Shown piece after piece: positions 18,341-27,127 of a stretch of 64,000 bases of DNA. Every line of letters begins with the position of its first letter. Within the stretch, counting starts at the first letter, position 1. Source of the stretch: an uncultured Aquimarina sp. (GTDB taxonomy: Bacteria > Bacteroidota > Bacteroidia > Flavobacteriales > Flavobacteriaceae); contig CANMCO010000011.1 of NCBI GenBank assembly GCA_947496355.1, forward strand, positions 62,001 through 126,000, read 5' to 3'. Made by a program: the position numbers and the translations under genes. The notes beneath the pieces were generated by a model. It was not told the DNA's origin. It saw only the letters and a program-made list of their open reading frames with translations, and did not search any database.

Positions 18341-18376
18341 AAGGCTGAGTAGTAATTTACTATTCAGCTTTTTTTT
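18341..18376 (+). terminator. Intrinsic terminator of the PiT gene
   Basis: An 11-bp stem (18344-18354 with 18358-18368) containing one G-U pair, extended by A-U pairs, with a 3-nt loop and a T8 tract from 18369. It lies 25 bp after the stop. Confidence 0.88.
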
Positions 18377-18405
18377 GAATCATGAAATTGTGATAAGGTT
18401 AAGTA

Positions 18406-18445
18406 AATGTTATCACCGCACACATTTAATGTTAGTTTATTGTTA
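18406..18445. promoter_or_regulatory. Inverted-orientation Pho-type repeats upstream of phoB
   Basis: AATGTTA at 18406, AATGTTA at 18428 and ATTGTTA at 18439 are spaced 22 and 11 bp, the same unit and phase as the Pho-type boxes but on the opposite strand relative to phoB. Two more AATGTTA copies (18496, 18506) lie next to the start, 10 bp apart. This suggests autoregulation of phoBR, with an untested and possibly repressive geometry. Confidence 0.5.
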
Positions 18446-18519
18446 CCAAGTGCATGTTAGTATGTATACTTCGTATTAAGTAGTATATTTATCCTAATGT
18501 TATTCAATGTTATAATACA

Positions 18520-19203
18520 ATGAACAAAAAAGATATTACTATACTATTGGTAGATGACGAACCAGATATTTTAGAAATCGTTGGCTATAACCTTACTGCA
18601 GAAGGGTATAATGTATTGACCGCAGAGAATGGAGTTGAGGCTGTAAAAATTGCCAAAAAGAAAAACCCACATCTAATCATTCTAGATGTAATGATGCCGG
18701 AAATGGACGGTATTGAAGCTTGTGAACAAATTCGTAAACTCCCCGATTTACAAAATACGATTATCACGTTTCTTACAGCTCGTGGTGAAGACTATTCTCA
18801 AGTGGCAGGGTTTGATGCAGGAGCAGATGATTATATCACAAAACCCATTCGGCCAAAAGTTTTAGTAAGTAAGGTAAAAGCTCTGCTTCGTAGATTAAAG
18901 GAGGATGAATCTTCTGATAATGTTGTCAAGATTGGTAATCTTGTTATCAATAGAGATGAATATAAGATCATCAAGGATAAAAAAGAAATCATATTGCCAA
19001 GAAAAGAGTTTGAATTATTATCTTTATTGGCCTCTAAACCAGGAAAAGTCTTTAAGCGAGAGGATATTCTAGATAAGGTGTGGGGGAATGAGGTTATCGT
19101 AGGAGGTAGAACAATTGACGTTCATATCAGAAAATTAAGAGAAAAAATCGGCGATGATAGCTTCAAAACAATCAAAGGAGTAGGATATAAGTTTGTAGTT
19201 TAA
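18520..19203 (+). CDS. phoB: PhoB-like OmpR-family response regulator
   Basis: 227 residues. The receiver domain (4-120) has acidic pocket residues in VDDEPD, phospho-acceptor Asp56 (LILDVMMPEMDG), Thr86 and Lys108 (DYITKPI). A winged-helix OmpR/PhoB DNA-binding domain follows (about 130-227, GGRTIDVHIRKLREKIG). Together with the kinase it overlaps, and with its place directly after the porin and PiT genes, it is best read as PhoB. It would bind the 11-bp TTAACAT-type repeats in this region. Confidence 0.88.
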   Translation: MNKKDITILLVDDEPDILEIVGYNLTAEGYNVLTAENGVEAVKIAKKKNPHLIILDVMMPEMDGIEACEQIRKLPDLQNTIITFLTARGEDYSQVAGFDAGADDYITKPIRPKVLVSKVKALLRRLKEDESSDNVVKIGNLVINRDEYKIIKDKKEIILPRKEFELLSLLASKPGKVFKREDILDKVWGNEVIVGGRTIDVHIRKLREKIGDDSFKTIKGVGYKFVV

Positions 19204-20288
19204 TGGCAGAAAACTTTAAGAAGTCGTATAGGTTTGCATACCTTTCGTCTTTATATATTACCATAGTACTAACGCTCGCCTTGAGCGTTTTTTTATACAT
19301 ACAATCAGTACTTGATCCATTATTCATAGTTGGTTTTGTATTGTCTTGCTATGTCGTATGTTTTATAGTGATTCAGTATCGGGTAGAACGATTTATTTAT
19401 CGTAGAGTACGTAAAATCTATGATGATATCGAAATGTTGGATTTAGAGACTATTGAAGATACTCCAGTCCCCGTAACGACCGATATGAGAACCCTTATCA
19501 AAGAAGTAGAGAAATTTGCAAAACAACGAAAAACAGAAATAGAAACCCTAAAAATACGAGAAGCTTATCGTAAAGAGTTTATGGGCAATGTATCTCATGA
19601 GCTAAAAACTCCTTTGTTTACTGTACAAGGATATATTCTTACCCTTTTGGATGGTGCTATGAACGACCCTGCAATTTTGGATAAATATCTGAATCGTGCT
19701 AATAAAGGGGTAGAACGTTTGATTTATATTGTAAACGATCTGGATATGATCACTAAATTAGAAGTGGGTGACCTTAATCTTAACTATACTAGTTTTGATA
19801 TTGTAGAACTAGTGCAAAGTGTTTTTGATCTCTTTGAAATGAAGGCTTCTAAAAAGAACATTGCGCTTACTTTTGATATGAACTATACCGAACCCATTAT
19901 GGTGCATGCAGATAAAGAAAGAATACAACAAGTACTCTCTAATCTTATTGTAAATTCTATTAAGTACGGTAAAGAAGACGGAACCACAGAGGTAAGTATC
20001 GAAGATTTAATACGCAATAAAACCATTATTAGAGTTACTGATAATGGCGAAGGGATAGCACAAGCACATATACCCCGATTATTTGAACGTTTTTATCGGG
20101 TGGATAAAAGTGGTTCACGTAAAGAAGGAGGATCGGGTCTTGGATTGGCTATTGTAAAACATATTATTGAAGCACATCATGAAAGGATCTATGTAGAGAG
20201 CGATTACCGTGTTGGTAGTGAATTTTCATTTACTCTGGAAAAAGTGAAAAAGTTTCCCGTAGTCGATGTCGGTGCTAAAACTACTTAA
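19203..20288 (+). CDS. phoR: PhoR-like sensor histidine kinase
   Basis: 361 residues. Two N-terminal membrane helices (about 12-34 and 39-58) with almost no periplasmic loop, then a linker, HisKA with His132 (NVSHELKTPL), and an ATPase domain with N box (NLIVNSIKYG), G1 (DNGEGI) and G2 (GSGLGLAIVKHI). It lacks a large extracytoplasmic sensor, like PhoR proteins that sense phosphate through the transporter. Its ATG overlaps the last base of the phoB stop codon, so translation is coupled. The 3' end overlaps the convergent glycosyltransferase gene by about 63 bp. Confidence 0.88.
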   Translation: MAENFKKSYRFAYLSSLYITIVLTLALSVFLYIQSVLDPLFIVGFVLSCYVVCFIVIQYRVERFIYRRVRKIYDDIEMLDLETIEDTPVPVTTDMRTLIKEVEKFAKQRKTEIETLKIREAYRKEFMGNVSHELKTPLFTVQGYILTLLDGAMNDPAILDKYLNRANKGVERLIYIVNDLDMITKLEVGDLNLNYTSFDIVELVQSVFDLFEMKASKKNIALTFDMNYTEPIMVHADKERIQQVLSNLIVNSIKYGKEDGTTEVSIEDLIRNKTIIRVTDNGEGIAQAHIPRLFERFYRVDKSGSRKEGGSGLGLAIVKHIIEAHHERIYVESDYRVGSEFSFTLEKVKKFPVVDVGAKTT

Positions 20289-21281
20289 CCCTCGATACAT
20301 ATTTAAATCCCGTAATTTTTTTAATGTAAATTCATTCTGATTACAACTAGGCACTAGTTTATTTGTCGTTAAACGTTGGGCGAGATATTCTTGTTCAAAT
20401 TGCCCTGGAGTTGGGATAAAAAAAGCTTTTTTCTTCAATTTGGCCAGGTCCATTACAGTAGTATACCCGGATCGTGATATGATAAGATTACTACTATTGA
20501 TTGTGTTTTGTAGATCCGTTCCAGTAAGGTAATTATGAATTGTGATATTATTCTTTACGTATGTTTTATACGTATCTTCTATAACTCCACGAACAAAAAC
20601 TATTTTTTTATCACTTTGTTCAAATTCCTGAAACAGCTTTTGCTCTAATAGTGTACGTTGAGGTTCGGGACCAGAAAGCAATACCATGATATCATATCTT
20701 TTTGGTACAATCTGATATTCAAATCTGCTTAAAGGCCCTAAATATGTAACAGGTATGCTACTTTTTTTAGGATGACCAAGTTCACCACTCAGATTAGGGT
20801 CGTCTGCCATATCTGGTACCCAACACAAATCAAATTTTTTAATGTATTTGTTATGAATTTTTGTGCTAAACGAAGTAGTTTTTCCACTCAATACTGTAAG
20901 TTGATGAGTTATAAAAACCGAAGGAATACTTTTATGTCGCACCCCCATTCTATTATCCGAAATGATTCCGCAGAAATTCTCCTCGTCTACCAACTTTTTT
21001 ATTGCCTTTCGTTCTGCACTAATAGCATGAGCAATCTTAGGGCTGTTTAAAAGCATTTTAAACTTAAAATTACTGGCCTTTTTCGAATACTCGATATTAT
21101 AAGAAGGTAGCGTTTTCGTTTGCAAGTGAGGGAACTCTTTTTTAAGCAAGGAAAGTGCTGCACCATCAGAAGCGATAACCGGGGCTATGCCTTGGTCCAT
21201 AAGAGCATTAATAATGGGCATACAGCGAGTGGCATGACCTAATCCCCAATTAAGAGGAGCTACAAGTACTTTTTTATCCAA
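20226..21281 (-). CDS. Glycosyltransferase, MurG/GT28-like fold
   Basis: 351 residues. The N-terminus VLVAPLNWGLGHATRCMPII is the G-x-G-H nucleotide-sugar motif of GT-B enzymes, and the C-terminal half has the donor-site pattern NLIISRSGYTTVMDLAKLKKKAFFIPTPGQFEQEYLAQRL (cf. MurG and UDP-glucuronosyltransferases). The acceptor is unknown. It starts with TTG at 21281; no ATG precedes the conserved N-terminus. Its last 21 codons overlap phoR on the other strand, and the overlapping part still looks like a natural C-terminus (KLFHFFQSK). Confidence 0.8.
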   Translation of the reverse strand: MDKKVLVAPLNWGLGHATRCMPIINALMDQGIAPVIASDGAALSLLKKEFPHLQTKTLPSYNIEYSKKASNFKFKMLLNSPKIAHAISAERKAIKKLVDEENFCGIISDNRMGVRHKSIPSVFITHQLTVLSGKTTSFSTKIHNKYIKKFDLCWVPDMADDPNLSGELGHPKKSSIPVTYLGPLSRFEYQIVPKRYDIMVLLSGPEPQRTLLEQKLFQEFEQSDKKIVFVRGVIEDTYKTYVKNNITIHNYLTGTDLQNTINSSNLIISRSGYTTVMDLAKLKKKAFFIPTPGQFEQEYLAQRLTTNKLVPSCNQNEFTLKKLRDLNMYRGLSSFSTDIDYGKLFHFFQSK

Positions 21282-21495
21282 ATGTCCTAGTTTTTAGTTT
21301 GTTATAGCAACTGACTATTTAATTGTTAATATTAAAATTAATCCTATTTCCTTGTCGGTATATTTCCTTAATTTTACCAAAAAATTATCTTTAAGTTTTG
21401 TTGTGAAATACCAAATTTTCTGCCAAGAAAATAAAACGGTTAATGTAACAGAAAATAAACCCAGAAGACTAGTAAATAAGAAATATTGAGAATTA

Positions 21496-22170
21496 GTGGG
21501 AAGCAAGAATAAACTGAAGCGATTTAACGAGAATAAGACATTTCATAATGTTGTAGAACCTACACGCGATGAGGTGCTCAATAATACGCTTGGCTATAAA
21601 GGAAAATGGAATGAAAAATTCTTCAAAAATAAAAACCCTATTGTTCTTGAGTTAGGTTGTGGTAAAGGTGAGTATACTGTAGGACTAGCAGAGAAATATC
21701 CTGATAAAAATTTTATAGGAATAGATATCAAAGGAGCCCGTTTCTGGCGAGGTGCTAAAACGGCAATCGAAGACAAAATGGACAATGTTGGTTTTATACG
21801 AACCCAGATTGAACTTGTAGATCATATTTTTGCAGAAGGAGAAGTCGATGAGATCTGGATCACTTTTCCCGATCCACAAATAAAATATAAGCGAACCAAG
21901 CATAGAATGACCAACACAATCTTCTTACAGCGATATAAAAAAATCCTAAAACCTGATGGGATTATGCATCTTAAAACAGATAGCGAATTCATGCATGGGT
22001 ATACACTGGGTTTATTGCACGGAGAAGGCCATGAGGTGCTATATGCTAACCATAATGTGTATCATAATCAGGGATCTCCAGAAGTCGTAACGGCTATTCA
22101 AACTTTTTATGAAAAACAATATCTAGAAAAAAATAAACCCATAACTTACATCCAGTTTAGGATCAAATAA
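21496..22170 (+). CDS. trmB: tRNA (guanine(46)-N7)-methyltransferase
   Basis: 224 residues. SAM-binding motif LELGCGKGEYTVGLAEKYPD, followed by NFIGIDIKGARFWRGAKTA, the catalytic-core motif ITFPDPQIKYKRTKHRM and the C-terminal TYIQFRI typical of TrmB. It forms m7G46 in tRNA. The start is GTG at 21496, giving MGSKNKLKRF, the N-terminus usual in Flavobacteriia. It heads a run of three tightly packed genes (LysE exporter and ATL protein follow). Confidence 0.95.
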   Translation: MGSKNKLKRFNENKTFHNVVEPTRDEVLNNTLGYKGKWNEKFFKNKNPIVLELGCGKGEYTVGLAEKYPDKNFIGIDIKGARFWRGAKTAIEDKMDNVGFIRTQIELVDHIFAEGEVDEIWITFPDPQIKYKRTKHRMTNTIFLQRYKKILKPDGIMHLKTDSEFMHGYTLGLLHGEGHEVLYANHNVYHNQGSPEVVTAIQTFYEKQYLEKNKPITYIQFRIK

Positions 22171-22184
22171 TTGGCACTACAATT

Positions 22185-22814
22185 TTGGAAACTACCAAGC
22201 TTTTTTTAGTTACATTTTTTGCATCGCTGGTTGGGGTAATACCACCTGGGTTGGTCAATATGACTGTTGCTAGGACTTGTCTCGAGAGAGGCAAAAAGAA
22301 TGGGATTTTAGTAGCAATTGGAGCTTCGGTAATAGTACTGTTTCAGGCTCTCGTTGCAATCCTTTTGGCCAAATATATTTTCTTCAATCCGTTCGTTAAA
22401 AATATTTTACTTCGTACTGGTGCAGTGATATTTTTTTTCATGGCGATTTACTTTTTTGCCAAGGCAAAGCAACGAGAAACCAAAATTAAAGTCTATAGGC
22501 ATAATGATACCAGAAGTTTCTTCAAAGGGGTTATGATGTCTGCAATTAATGTATTACCAATACCTTATTTTTGTGCAATTGCTGCCGGGATGAGCGTAAG
22601 TGGTAAGATAGAATATGATGCGATACGAATAATTGCCTTTACTGTAGCCGCAGGAACAGGTACTTTTGTAACACTCTATTTTTATGTATTTTCGTTCTTG
22701 AAGATCGAAAAGAAAACGGCATCAATTACCAAGTATTCTAATTATTTTATGGGGATATTGATGTTAATTTTAGTAGTCATCACTTTAGCTAGAATCATAT
22801 ACACTTGGGAGTAA
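22185..22814 (+). CDS. LysE-family amino-acid exporter
   Basis: 209 residues with six hydrophobic segments. The N-terminus VGVIPPGLVNMTVARTCLERGKKNGILVAIGAS is the LysE/RhtB signature (G-x-x-x-PGP-like then GxxxG). It probably exports amino acids or similar metabolites; the substrate is not readable. The start is TTG at 22185, because the first in-frame ATG lies inside the signature. It begins 14 bp after trmB and overlaps the next gene by 10 bp. Confidence 0.85.
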   Translation: METTKLFLVTFFASLVGVIPPGLVNMTVARTCLERGKKNGILVAIGASVIVLFQALVAILLAKYIFFNPFVKNILLRTGAVIFFFMAIYFFAKAKQRETKIKVYRHNDTRSFFKGVMMSAINVLPIPYFCAIAAGMSVSGKIEYDAIRIIAFTVAAGTGTFVTLYFYVFSFLKIEKKTASITKYSNYFMGILMLILVVITLARIIYTWE

Positions 22815-23164
22815 AGAAAAACAATACTACAGGATCACAATCCGATACAAACTTCTTTGATAGGGTTTATGACGTTGCAAAATTGATCCCACACGGCAGA
22901 GTGACTTCTTATGGAGCAATTGCCAAATATTTGGGTGCTGCGCGTAGTGCTCGTATGGTAGGTTGGGCAATGAATGCATGTGGTGGTCGCGATGATGTTC
23001 CGGCTCATAGGGTAGTTAACCGAAAAGGAATTTTGACTGGTAAACATCACTTTCAAGGTACTAACCTTATGCAACAGCTACTCGAAAACGAAGGTGTTGA
23101 AGTGATTGATAATCAAATTCAGCATTTTGAAAAACTTTTCTGGGACCCTATGCAGGAGTTATAG
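22805..23164 (+). CDS. Alkyltransferase-like protein (ATL, MGMT family without catalytic Cys)
   Basis: 119 residues, only the DNA-binding domain of O6-alkylguanine-DNA alkyltransferases. The segment LIPHGRVTSYGAIAKYLG and the recognition arginine context SARMVGWAMNA are present. The active-site motif PCHRV is replaced by PAHRV, so the alkyl-acceptor cysteine is Ala. ATL proteins bind O6-alkylguanine and hand it to nucleotide excision repair; Ala at this position is also known in a Thermus ATL. The start is TTG at 22805, overlapping the LysE gene. Confidence 0.9.
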   Translation: MGVKKNNTTGSQSDTNFFDRVYDVAKLIPHGRVTSYGAIAKYLGAARSARMVGWAMNACGGRDDVPAHRVVNRKGILTGKHHFQGTNLMQQLLENEGVEVIDNQIQHFEKLFWDPMQEL

Positions 23165-23176
23165 TTTTTTCTTTCT

Positions 23177-24019
23177 CTAAAAAGAAACTCCAACTCCTAC
23201 CGAAAATGTAGAGAAATCAGGACTGCCAATCTTGAGATGTTCATACCCACCAGAAAATTTGAAACGATCGTAATGATAATTTAGTAATGCTGTAAACTTG
23301 TTTACAGATCTTTGATTGATGAATGCCCCATAAAAATTCGTTTCTAAACTAAATGGTTTAGCAAAAAAAAGCTCTGCGCCAAGACCATAGGCAAATCCTA
23401 ATTCCTCTACTTCTCCACCCACATAGGTGGCGCCTAGTCCCCACCAGGCATTAAAACGTTGGGTACGTACCCGATGATATTTTGCCATTGCGGTAAATAT
23501 TGCCAGAGAACTGTTCCCAAAATTTGTATTTTCTTCCCATAATTGTAAGTAATCGACTTCTAAACCAATCCTACCAAGAAATCGCATATCTACATTAAAA
23601 TGATTTCCATATAATTTGTTGTTTTCTGCTATAAATCGATTAGAAATGGTGGTTCTAAATCCCGTTGTGCCTTCTCCCCAATCATAAGAATAATTTCCTT
23701 TAAGAGAATCTAGATATGGATATTTAGTAATCGCAGCTGTACTGCCACGATATTCCATTTCTATCGGAGTTTCTATAATAGTATAGTATGTTGCATAAAG
23801 ACAAATTTCGGCAAAAAGGTAGGCAAGCTCTTCCGCAATAAAGCTATCTCCAAAATCAGAAGAATCATCAGAGTCATAAGATCTCGATCTGGAATCACTT
23901 CTGGAACCTCGATTTTCCTTTTTGGTCAAACTTTCTTCAGCTTTTTCAAGTTTACTTTGACCATAATGTATTTGAAATACTAAAAAGAAAAGAAGTGAAG
24001 TTAGAGTTGCCCGATACAT
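23177..24019 (-). CDS. Hypothetical secreted protein, probable outer-membrane beta-barrel
   Basis: About 280 residues from the ATG at 24019 (MYRATLTSLLFFLVFQIHYGQ, signal peptide). A low-complexity Ser/Asp/Arg-rich segment (about 35-60) is followed by a region rich in alternating aromatic strands, ending FSVGVGVSF, which suits outer-membrane insertion. A hydrophobic stretch (ELAYLFAEICLYATYYTII) follows the low-complexity part. I do not recognise the family. It is convergent with the ATL gene, 12 bp away. Confidence 0.7.
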   Translation of the reverse strand: MYRATLTSLLFFLVFQIHYGQSKLEKAEESLTKKENRGSRSDSRSRSYDSDDSSDFGDSFIAEELAYLFAEICLYATYYTIIETPIEMEYRGSTAAITKYPYLDSLKGNYSYDWGEGTTGFRTTISNRFIAENNKLYGNHFNVDMRFLGRIGLEVDYLQLWEENTNFGNSSLAIFTAMAKYHRVRTQRFNAWWGLGATYVGGEVEELGFAYGLGAELFFAKPFSLETNFYGAFINQRSVNKFTALLNYHYDRFKFSGGYEHLKIGSPDFSTFSVGVGVSF

Positions 24020-24154
24020 AATTGATTGTGATTGAAAATTCAAAAACTCTTAGTCACACAAACCATACCGTTTTAAAAAATATGAATATCATGAATAACG
24101 ATACTATTATAAATCATTTCGATTTTGGAGCTTTATAATCTTAACTTTTCGACC

Positions 24155-24162
24155 TATCTTTG
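24155..24162 (+). promoter_or_regulatory. Consensus -7 element of the mrp-nifU operon
   Basis: TATCTTTG matches the Bacteroidota -7 consensus TAnnTTTG perfectly and lies 52 bp before the mrp ATG. A TTG near -33 at the usual spacing is not evident. Confidence 0.5.
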
Positions 24163-24213
24163 CCTTTAGAATGAATCTAGATAGGTTTGTTTTTCAGAAA
24201 AGAAGAAATACGC

Positions 24214-25356
24214 ATGAAGCTGGAAAAATCAGAAATATTAAAAGCGCTTGAGAGTATCACCGTGGCAGGTGAAGGAAAGAATATGGTAGAGAGTGGTGCC
24301 GTAAAAAATGTAATTACTTTTGGTGATGAAGTGGTTGTAGATTTGGTATTGTCTACTCCTGCATTGCATATACGAAAACGTGCCGAGGTTGATGTAATGA
24401 AAGTGATTCATGAGAAGGTTTATGAGAAGGCAAAAATTACTGTAAATATTAAAGTTGAAGCACCACCAACTGCTCAACCAGATAAGAATCAAATCAAAGG
24501 AAAAGCAATACCGGGAATTACCAATATTATTGCGGTTGCTTCTGGTAAAGGAGGTGTAGGTAAATCTACGGTAACTTCAAATCTTGCAGTTACTTTGGCA
24601 AAAATGGGGTTCAAAGTAGGATTGCTTGATGCAGATATTTATGGTCCTTCTGCTCCAATTATGTTCGATGTGGAAAGAGAAAGACCACTTTCTGTAAAAG
24701 TTGGAGATAAATCCAAGATGAAACCTATAGAGAATTATGGTGTAAAGATTTTGTCTATTGGTTTTTTTACACAACCTAATCAAGCTGTAGTTTGGAGAGG
24801 ACCAATGGCTGCAAAAGCATTAAACCAGATGATATTTGATGCCGCTTGGGGAGAACTTGATTTTATGTTAATTGACTTGCCACCGGGAACAGGAGATATT
24901 CATTTATCGATTATGCAATCTTTACCTATAACAGGAGCTGTAGTAGTTAGTACTCCTCAAAATGTGGCATTGGCAGATGCCAGAAAGGGAGTTGCGATGT
25001 TTCAACAAGATAGTATTAATGTCCCTGTTCTGGGGATTATAGAGAATATGGCATATTTTACCCCGGATGAGCTTCCTAACAATAAATATTATATCTTTGG
25101 TAAAGAAGGAGCTAAGAACCTTGCAGAAGATATCGAAGTTCCATTTTTAGGTGAGATTCCATTAGTTCAAAGTATTCGGGAGGCAGGTGATGTTGGTCGA
25201 CCAGCAGCTTTACAAACTGCAACTCCTATAGAGAAAGCTTTTGAAGAGTTGACCAGAAATGTGGTTCAGGAAGTAGTAAATAGAAACGAAAATTTACCAC
25301 CCACTGAAGCCATCAAAATAACAACAATGGCAGGATGCGCTGCTGTAAAAAAATAA
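24214..25356 (+). CDS. apbC: Mrp/ApbC-type P-loop Fe-S cluster carrier ATPase
   Basis: About 380 residues from the ATG at 24214. An N-terminal MIP18/DUF59 domain (about 5-85) precedes the ParA/Mrp-like NTPase with deviant Walker A GKGGVGKST (111-119) and DADIYGPSAP. The DLPPGTGD segment typical of Mrp is present. Most Mrp proteins have a CxxC near the C-terminus; here I see only a single Cys in the terminal TTMAGCAAVKK, so cluster binding may involve other residues. It delivers Fe-S clusters in the cytoplasm. The NifU-like gene begins 3 bp downstream. Confidence 0.9.
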   Translation: MKLEKSEILKALESITVAGEGKNMVESGAVKNVITFGDEVVVDLVLSTPALHIRKRAEVDVMKVIHEKVYEKAKITVNIKVEAPPTAQPDKNQIKGKAIPGITNIIAVASGKGGVGKSTVTSNLAVTLAKMGFKVGLLDADIYGPSAPIMFDVERERPLSVKVGDKSKMKPIENYGVKILSIGFFTQPNQAVVWRGPMAAKALNQMIFDAAWGELDFMLIDLPPGTGDIHLSIMQSLPITGAVVVSTPQNVALADARKGVAMFQQDSINVPVLGIIENMAYFTPDELPNNKYYIFGKEGAKNLAEDIEVPFLGEIPLVQSIREAGDVGRPAALQTATPIEKAFEELTRNVVQEVVNRNENLPPTEAIKITTMAGCAAVKK

Positions 25357-25359
25357 GAT

Positions 25360-25599
25360 ATGACTTCTGAAGAGTTAAGACTAAATGTAGAGAAAGCCCT
25401 TGATGAAATTAGGCCTTTTTTGGAAAGTGATGGAGGAAATATTTCTTTGGTTTCTATAGAAGATGATAAAAGAGTTAAGGTTCAGTTAGAAGGAGCCTGT
25501 GTTGGTTGTAGTGTGAACCAGATGACATTAAAATCTGGTGTCGAAATGACCATAAAGAAATATGCTCCTCAGATAGAAGAGGTTTTGAATATAGCTTAA
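25360..25599 (+). CDS. NifU C-terminal-like (Nfu) Fe-S scaffold protein
   Basis: 79 residues, a stand-alone NifU C-terminal domain. Signature: RPFLESDGGNISLVSIED and the cluster-binding CxxC in GACVGCSVNQMTLKSGVE. It binds and passes on a 4Fe-4S cluster. The 3-bp gap to mrp indicates one operon and a joint job in Fe-S delivery, which suits the Fe-S-rich respiratory clusters in this window. Confidence 0.93.
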   Translation: MTSEELRLNVEKALDEIRPFLESDGGNISLVSIEDDKRVKVQLEGACVGCSVNQMTLKSGVEMTIKKYAPQIEEVLNIA

Positions 25600-25602
25600 T
25601 TT

Positions 25603-26499
25603 CTACTCAGAAATAAAATCAGTTAACTTTCTTGGGCCTTCTAGTGGGGTTCTAATAATTTTTAGTATTCCATCCTCTGTGGTTGAGATTTGCCATTTAA
25701 TTAAGGTAATATTACCATTTTCGATTTCAATACCAGTAATACATCTTGGATGAACACAACTTCCATCATTAAATAATGCAAGATCTCCAGGTTCTGGAAA
25801 CCTAGGGCGATGTGTATGTCCCATTATCGTAATGAGGTTTTTATTATTGGCAATCCATTTTTTAATTCTGCGTTCTATTCGTATTGTTTCTCTAAAGTTT
25901 TGTGCCGGACTAGTTGGGTCAGAGATTCCTATTACCTGTAGAGGCTTCCATAGGACACGAACCAAAAATCTATGAATTCTCCACCCCGTGTAATTCATAA
26001 AATCTGCTTGGTGGCCGTGAATTAAGAAAACTTCCTGTTGTGTGTCTTTATGTTTTAAAATAATGGATTCAAGATATTTTATATTAGGGAAAAGAAGGAC
26101 TTTTTCACGTGTTTTATGATCAAAATAGTGACTAAGATGTTTTTTTACATATTTTGGATTTCTGTAGACCATATCATGATTACCCCATATCATTTCTAAC
26201 CGATCGTCTTTATGGAATACTTGAAGCAATTCATATACATTTTTATGTGCTCTTAGAATCATCTCAAAATTAAGGTTCTCCCATAACTCATCTCCATCTC
26301 CCAGTTCGCAATAGGTAAATCCTTCATTATAATAATGTGTCAAGGCATGAAAATAAATGTTTCTATTATTAGCGAATTCGTCGGCAAAGCTATTATCTCC
26401 GCGATGACAATCACTAAAGAATATAAACTTAGAAGTATCGTCAAACGGAATTACTTTTGCTTTTTTATAAGCTCGATCCAACCGGGATTGAGAAGACAT
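25603..26499 (-). CDS. Calcineurin-like metallophosphoesterase
   Basis: 298 residues. The dimetal motifs appear in order: FFSDCHRGDNSF (D-x-H), ELGDGDELWE (G-D), MIWGNHDMVY (GNHD), LIHGHQAD (GH) and IMGHTHRPRF (GHxH). Residues such as HRGDN recall LpxH-like UDP-2,3-diacylglucosamine hydrolases, but the fit is loose and the substrate is uncertain. No signal peptide, so it is cytoplasmic. It converges on the nifU-like gene with a 3-bp gap. Confidence 0.85.
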   Translation of the reverse strand: MSSQSRLDRAYKKAKVIPFDDTSKFIFFSDCHRGDNSFADEFANNRNIYFHALTHYYNEGFTYCELGDGDELWENLNFEMILRAHKNVYELLQVFHKDDRLEMIWGNHDMVYRNPKYVKKHLSHYFDHKTREKVLLFPNIKYLESIILKHKDTQQEVFLIHGHQADFMNYTGWRIHRFLVRVLWKPLQVIGISDPTSPAQNFRETIRIERRIKKWIANNKNLITIMGHTHRPRFPEPGDLALFNDGSCVHPRCITGIEIENGNITLIKWQISTTEDGILKIIRTPLEGPRKLTDFISE

Positions 26500-26624
26500 A
26501 CATTTGGTTTTTAGTAAATATAAAGTATTCCGGTAACTTATTTATAGGAGTCTCTTTTAGATTTTTTTGTTCTAATATCGATTGTTTTTTTAAAGCATTA
26601 AAACAAATTCGATTGTGAGTACGA

Positions 26625-26813
26625 TCAAGATACACCAATATAGTTAAGAACTTCATATACTAATATTGCCGGCCAGACAATCGCTTTCAAGAACCCTAGA
26701 ACTCCCATCCAAAAACTTGTTGCATGACTGATAAAATAAATTACAGCCCCAACAAATCCCATACCATAGACTGTGTTAGAAGAAGCTCCTTTTTTTGCTG
26801 TTTCTTTCATCAT
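26625..26813 (-). CDS. Small two-helix membrane protein
   Basis: About 62 residues from a double ATG at 26813/26810 (MMKETAKKGASSNTVYGMGF). Two hydrophobic helices are separated by a short turn (GMGFVGAVIYFISHATSFW and GFLKAIVWPAILVYEVLNYI). I recognise no named family, but small proteins of this pattern recur in Flavobacteriia. It follows the heavy-metal-associated gene by 26 bp and may share its promoter. Confidence 0.65.
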   Translation of the reverse strand: MMKETAKKGASSNTVYGMGFVGAVIYFISHATSFWMGVLGFLKAIVWPAILVYEVLNYIGVS

Positions 26814-26839
26814 TATACTATTAAGACTTAAATATAGCA

Positions 26840-27109
26840 TTATTTATTAAGCCTTCCTATAGCACAACTTATGTAAGATTTTGCTTTTCTGCTTAGCGTG
26901 TTTTTATCCCCTTCAATAGGATACCCTAATTTAGTAAGCTCTTTTTCTACAGTTTCGATACCATCTTGGGTTTCGTAGCTAAATGAAATAGTACAATTGT
27001 TTGTATCTACTGATATGTCTTTTATTCCTTCTAGTGTATGTAGTTTCTTTGCAATAGTACTTTCACAACCACTACATTTTAAGTTTTGTATTGCTACAGT
27101 TGTTTTCAT
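26840..27109 (-). CDS. Heavy-metal-associated (HMA) domain protein, CopZ-like
   Basis: About 89 residues from the ATG at 27109 (MKTTVAIQNLKCSGCESTIAKKL). The metal-binding CxxC sits in LKCSGC, in place of the more common MxCxxC. The HMA fold is followed by a 25-residue basic tail. A copper chaperone role is likely. This may matter because the cbb3 oxidase operon lacks the usual copper ATPase CcoI. The gene has an FNR-like box with a 7/8 -7 element at the standard spacing. Confidence 0.8.
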   Translation of the reverse strand: MKTTVAIQNLKCSGCESTIAKKLHTLEGIKDISVDTNNCTISFSYETQDGIETVEKELTKLGYPIEGDKNTLSRKAKSYISCAIGRLNK

Positions 27110-27127
27110 AGTTTGGATTTTAACAGC

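Noticed and set aside
21315..21506. A 63-codon open frame on the minus strand upstream of trmB
   Set aside because: It overlaps the start of trmB, has no recognisable domain and its length is expected by chance in this AT-rich region.
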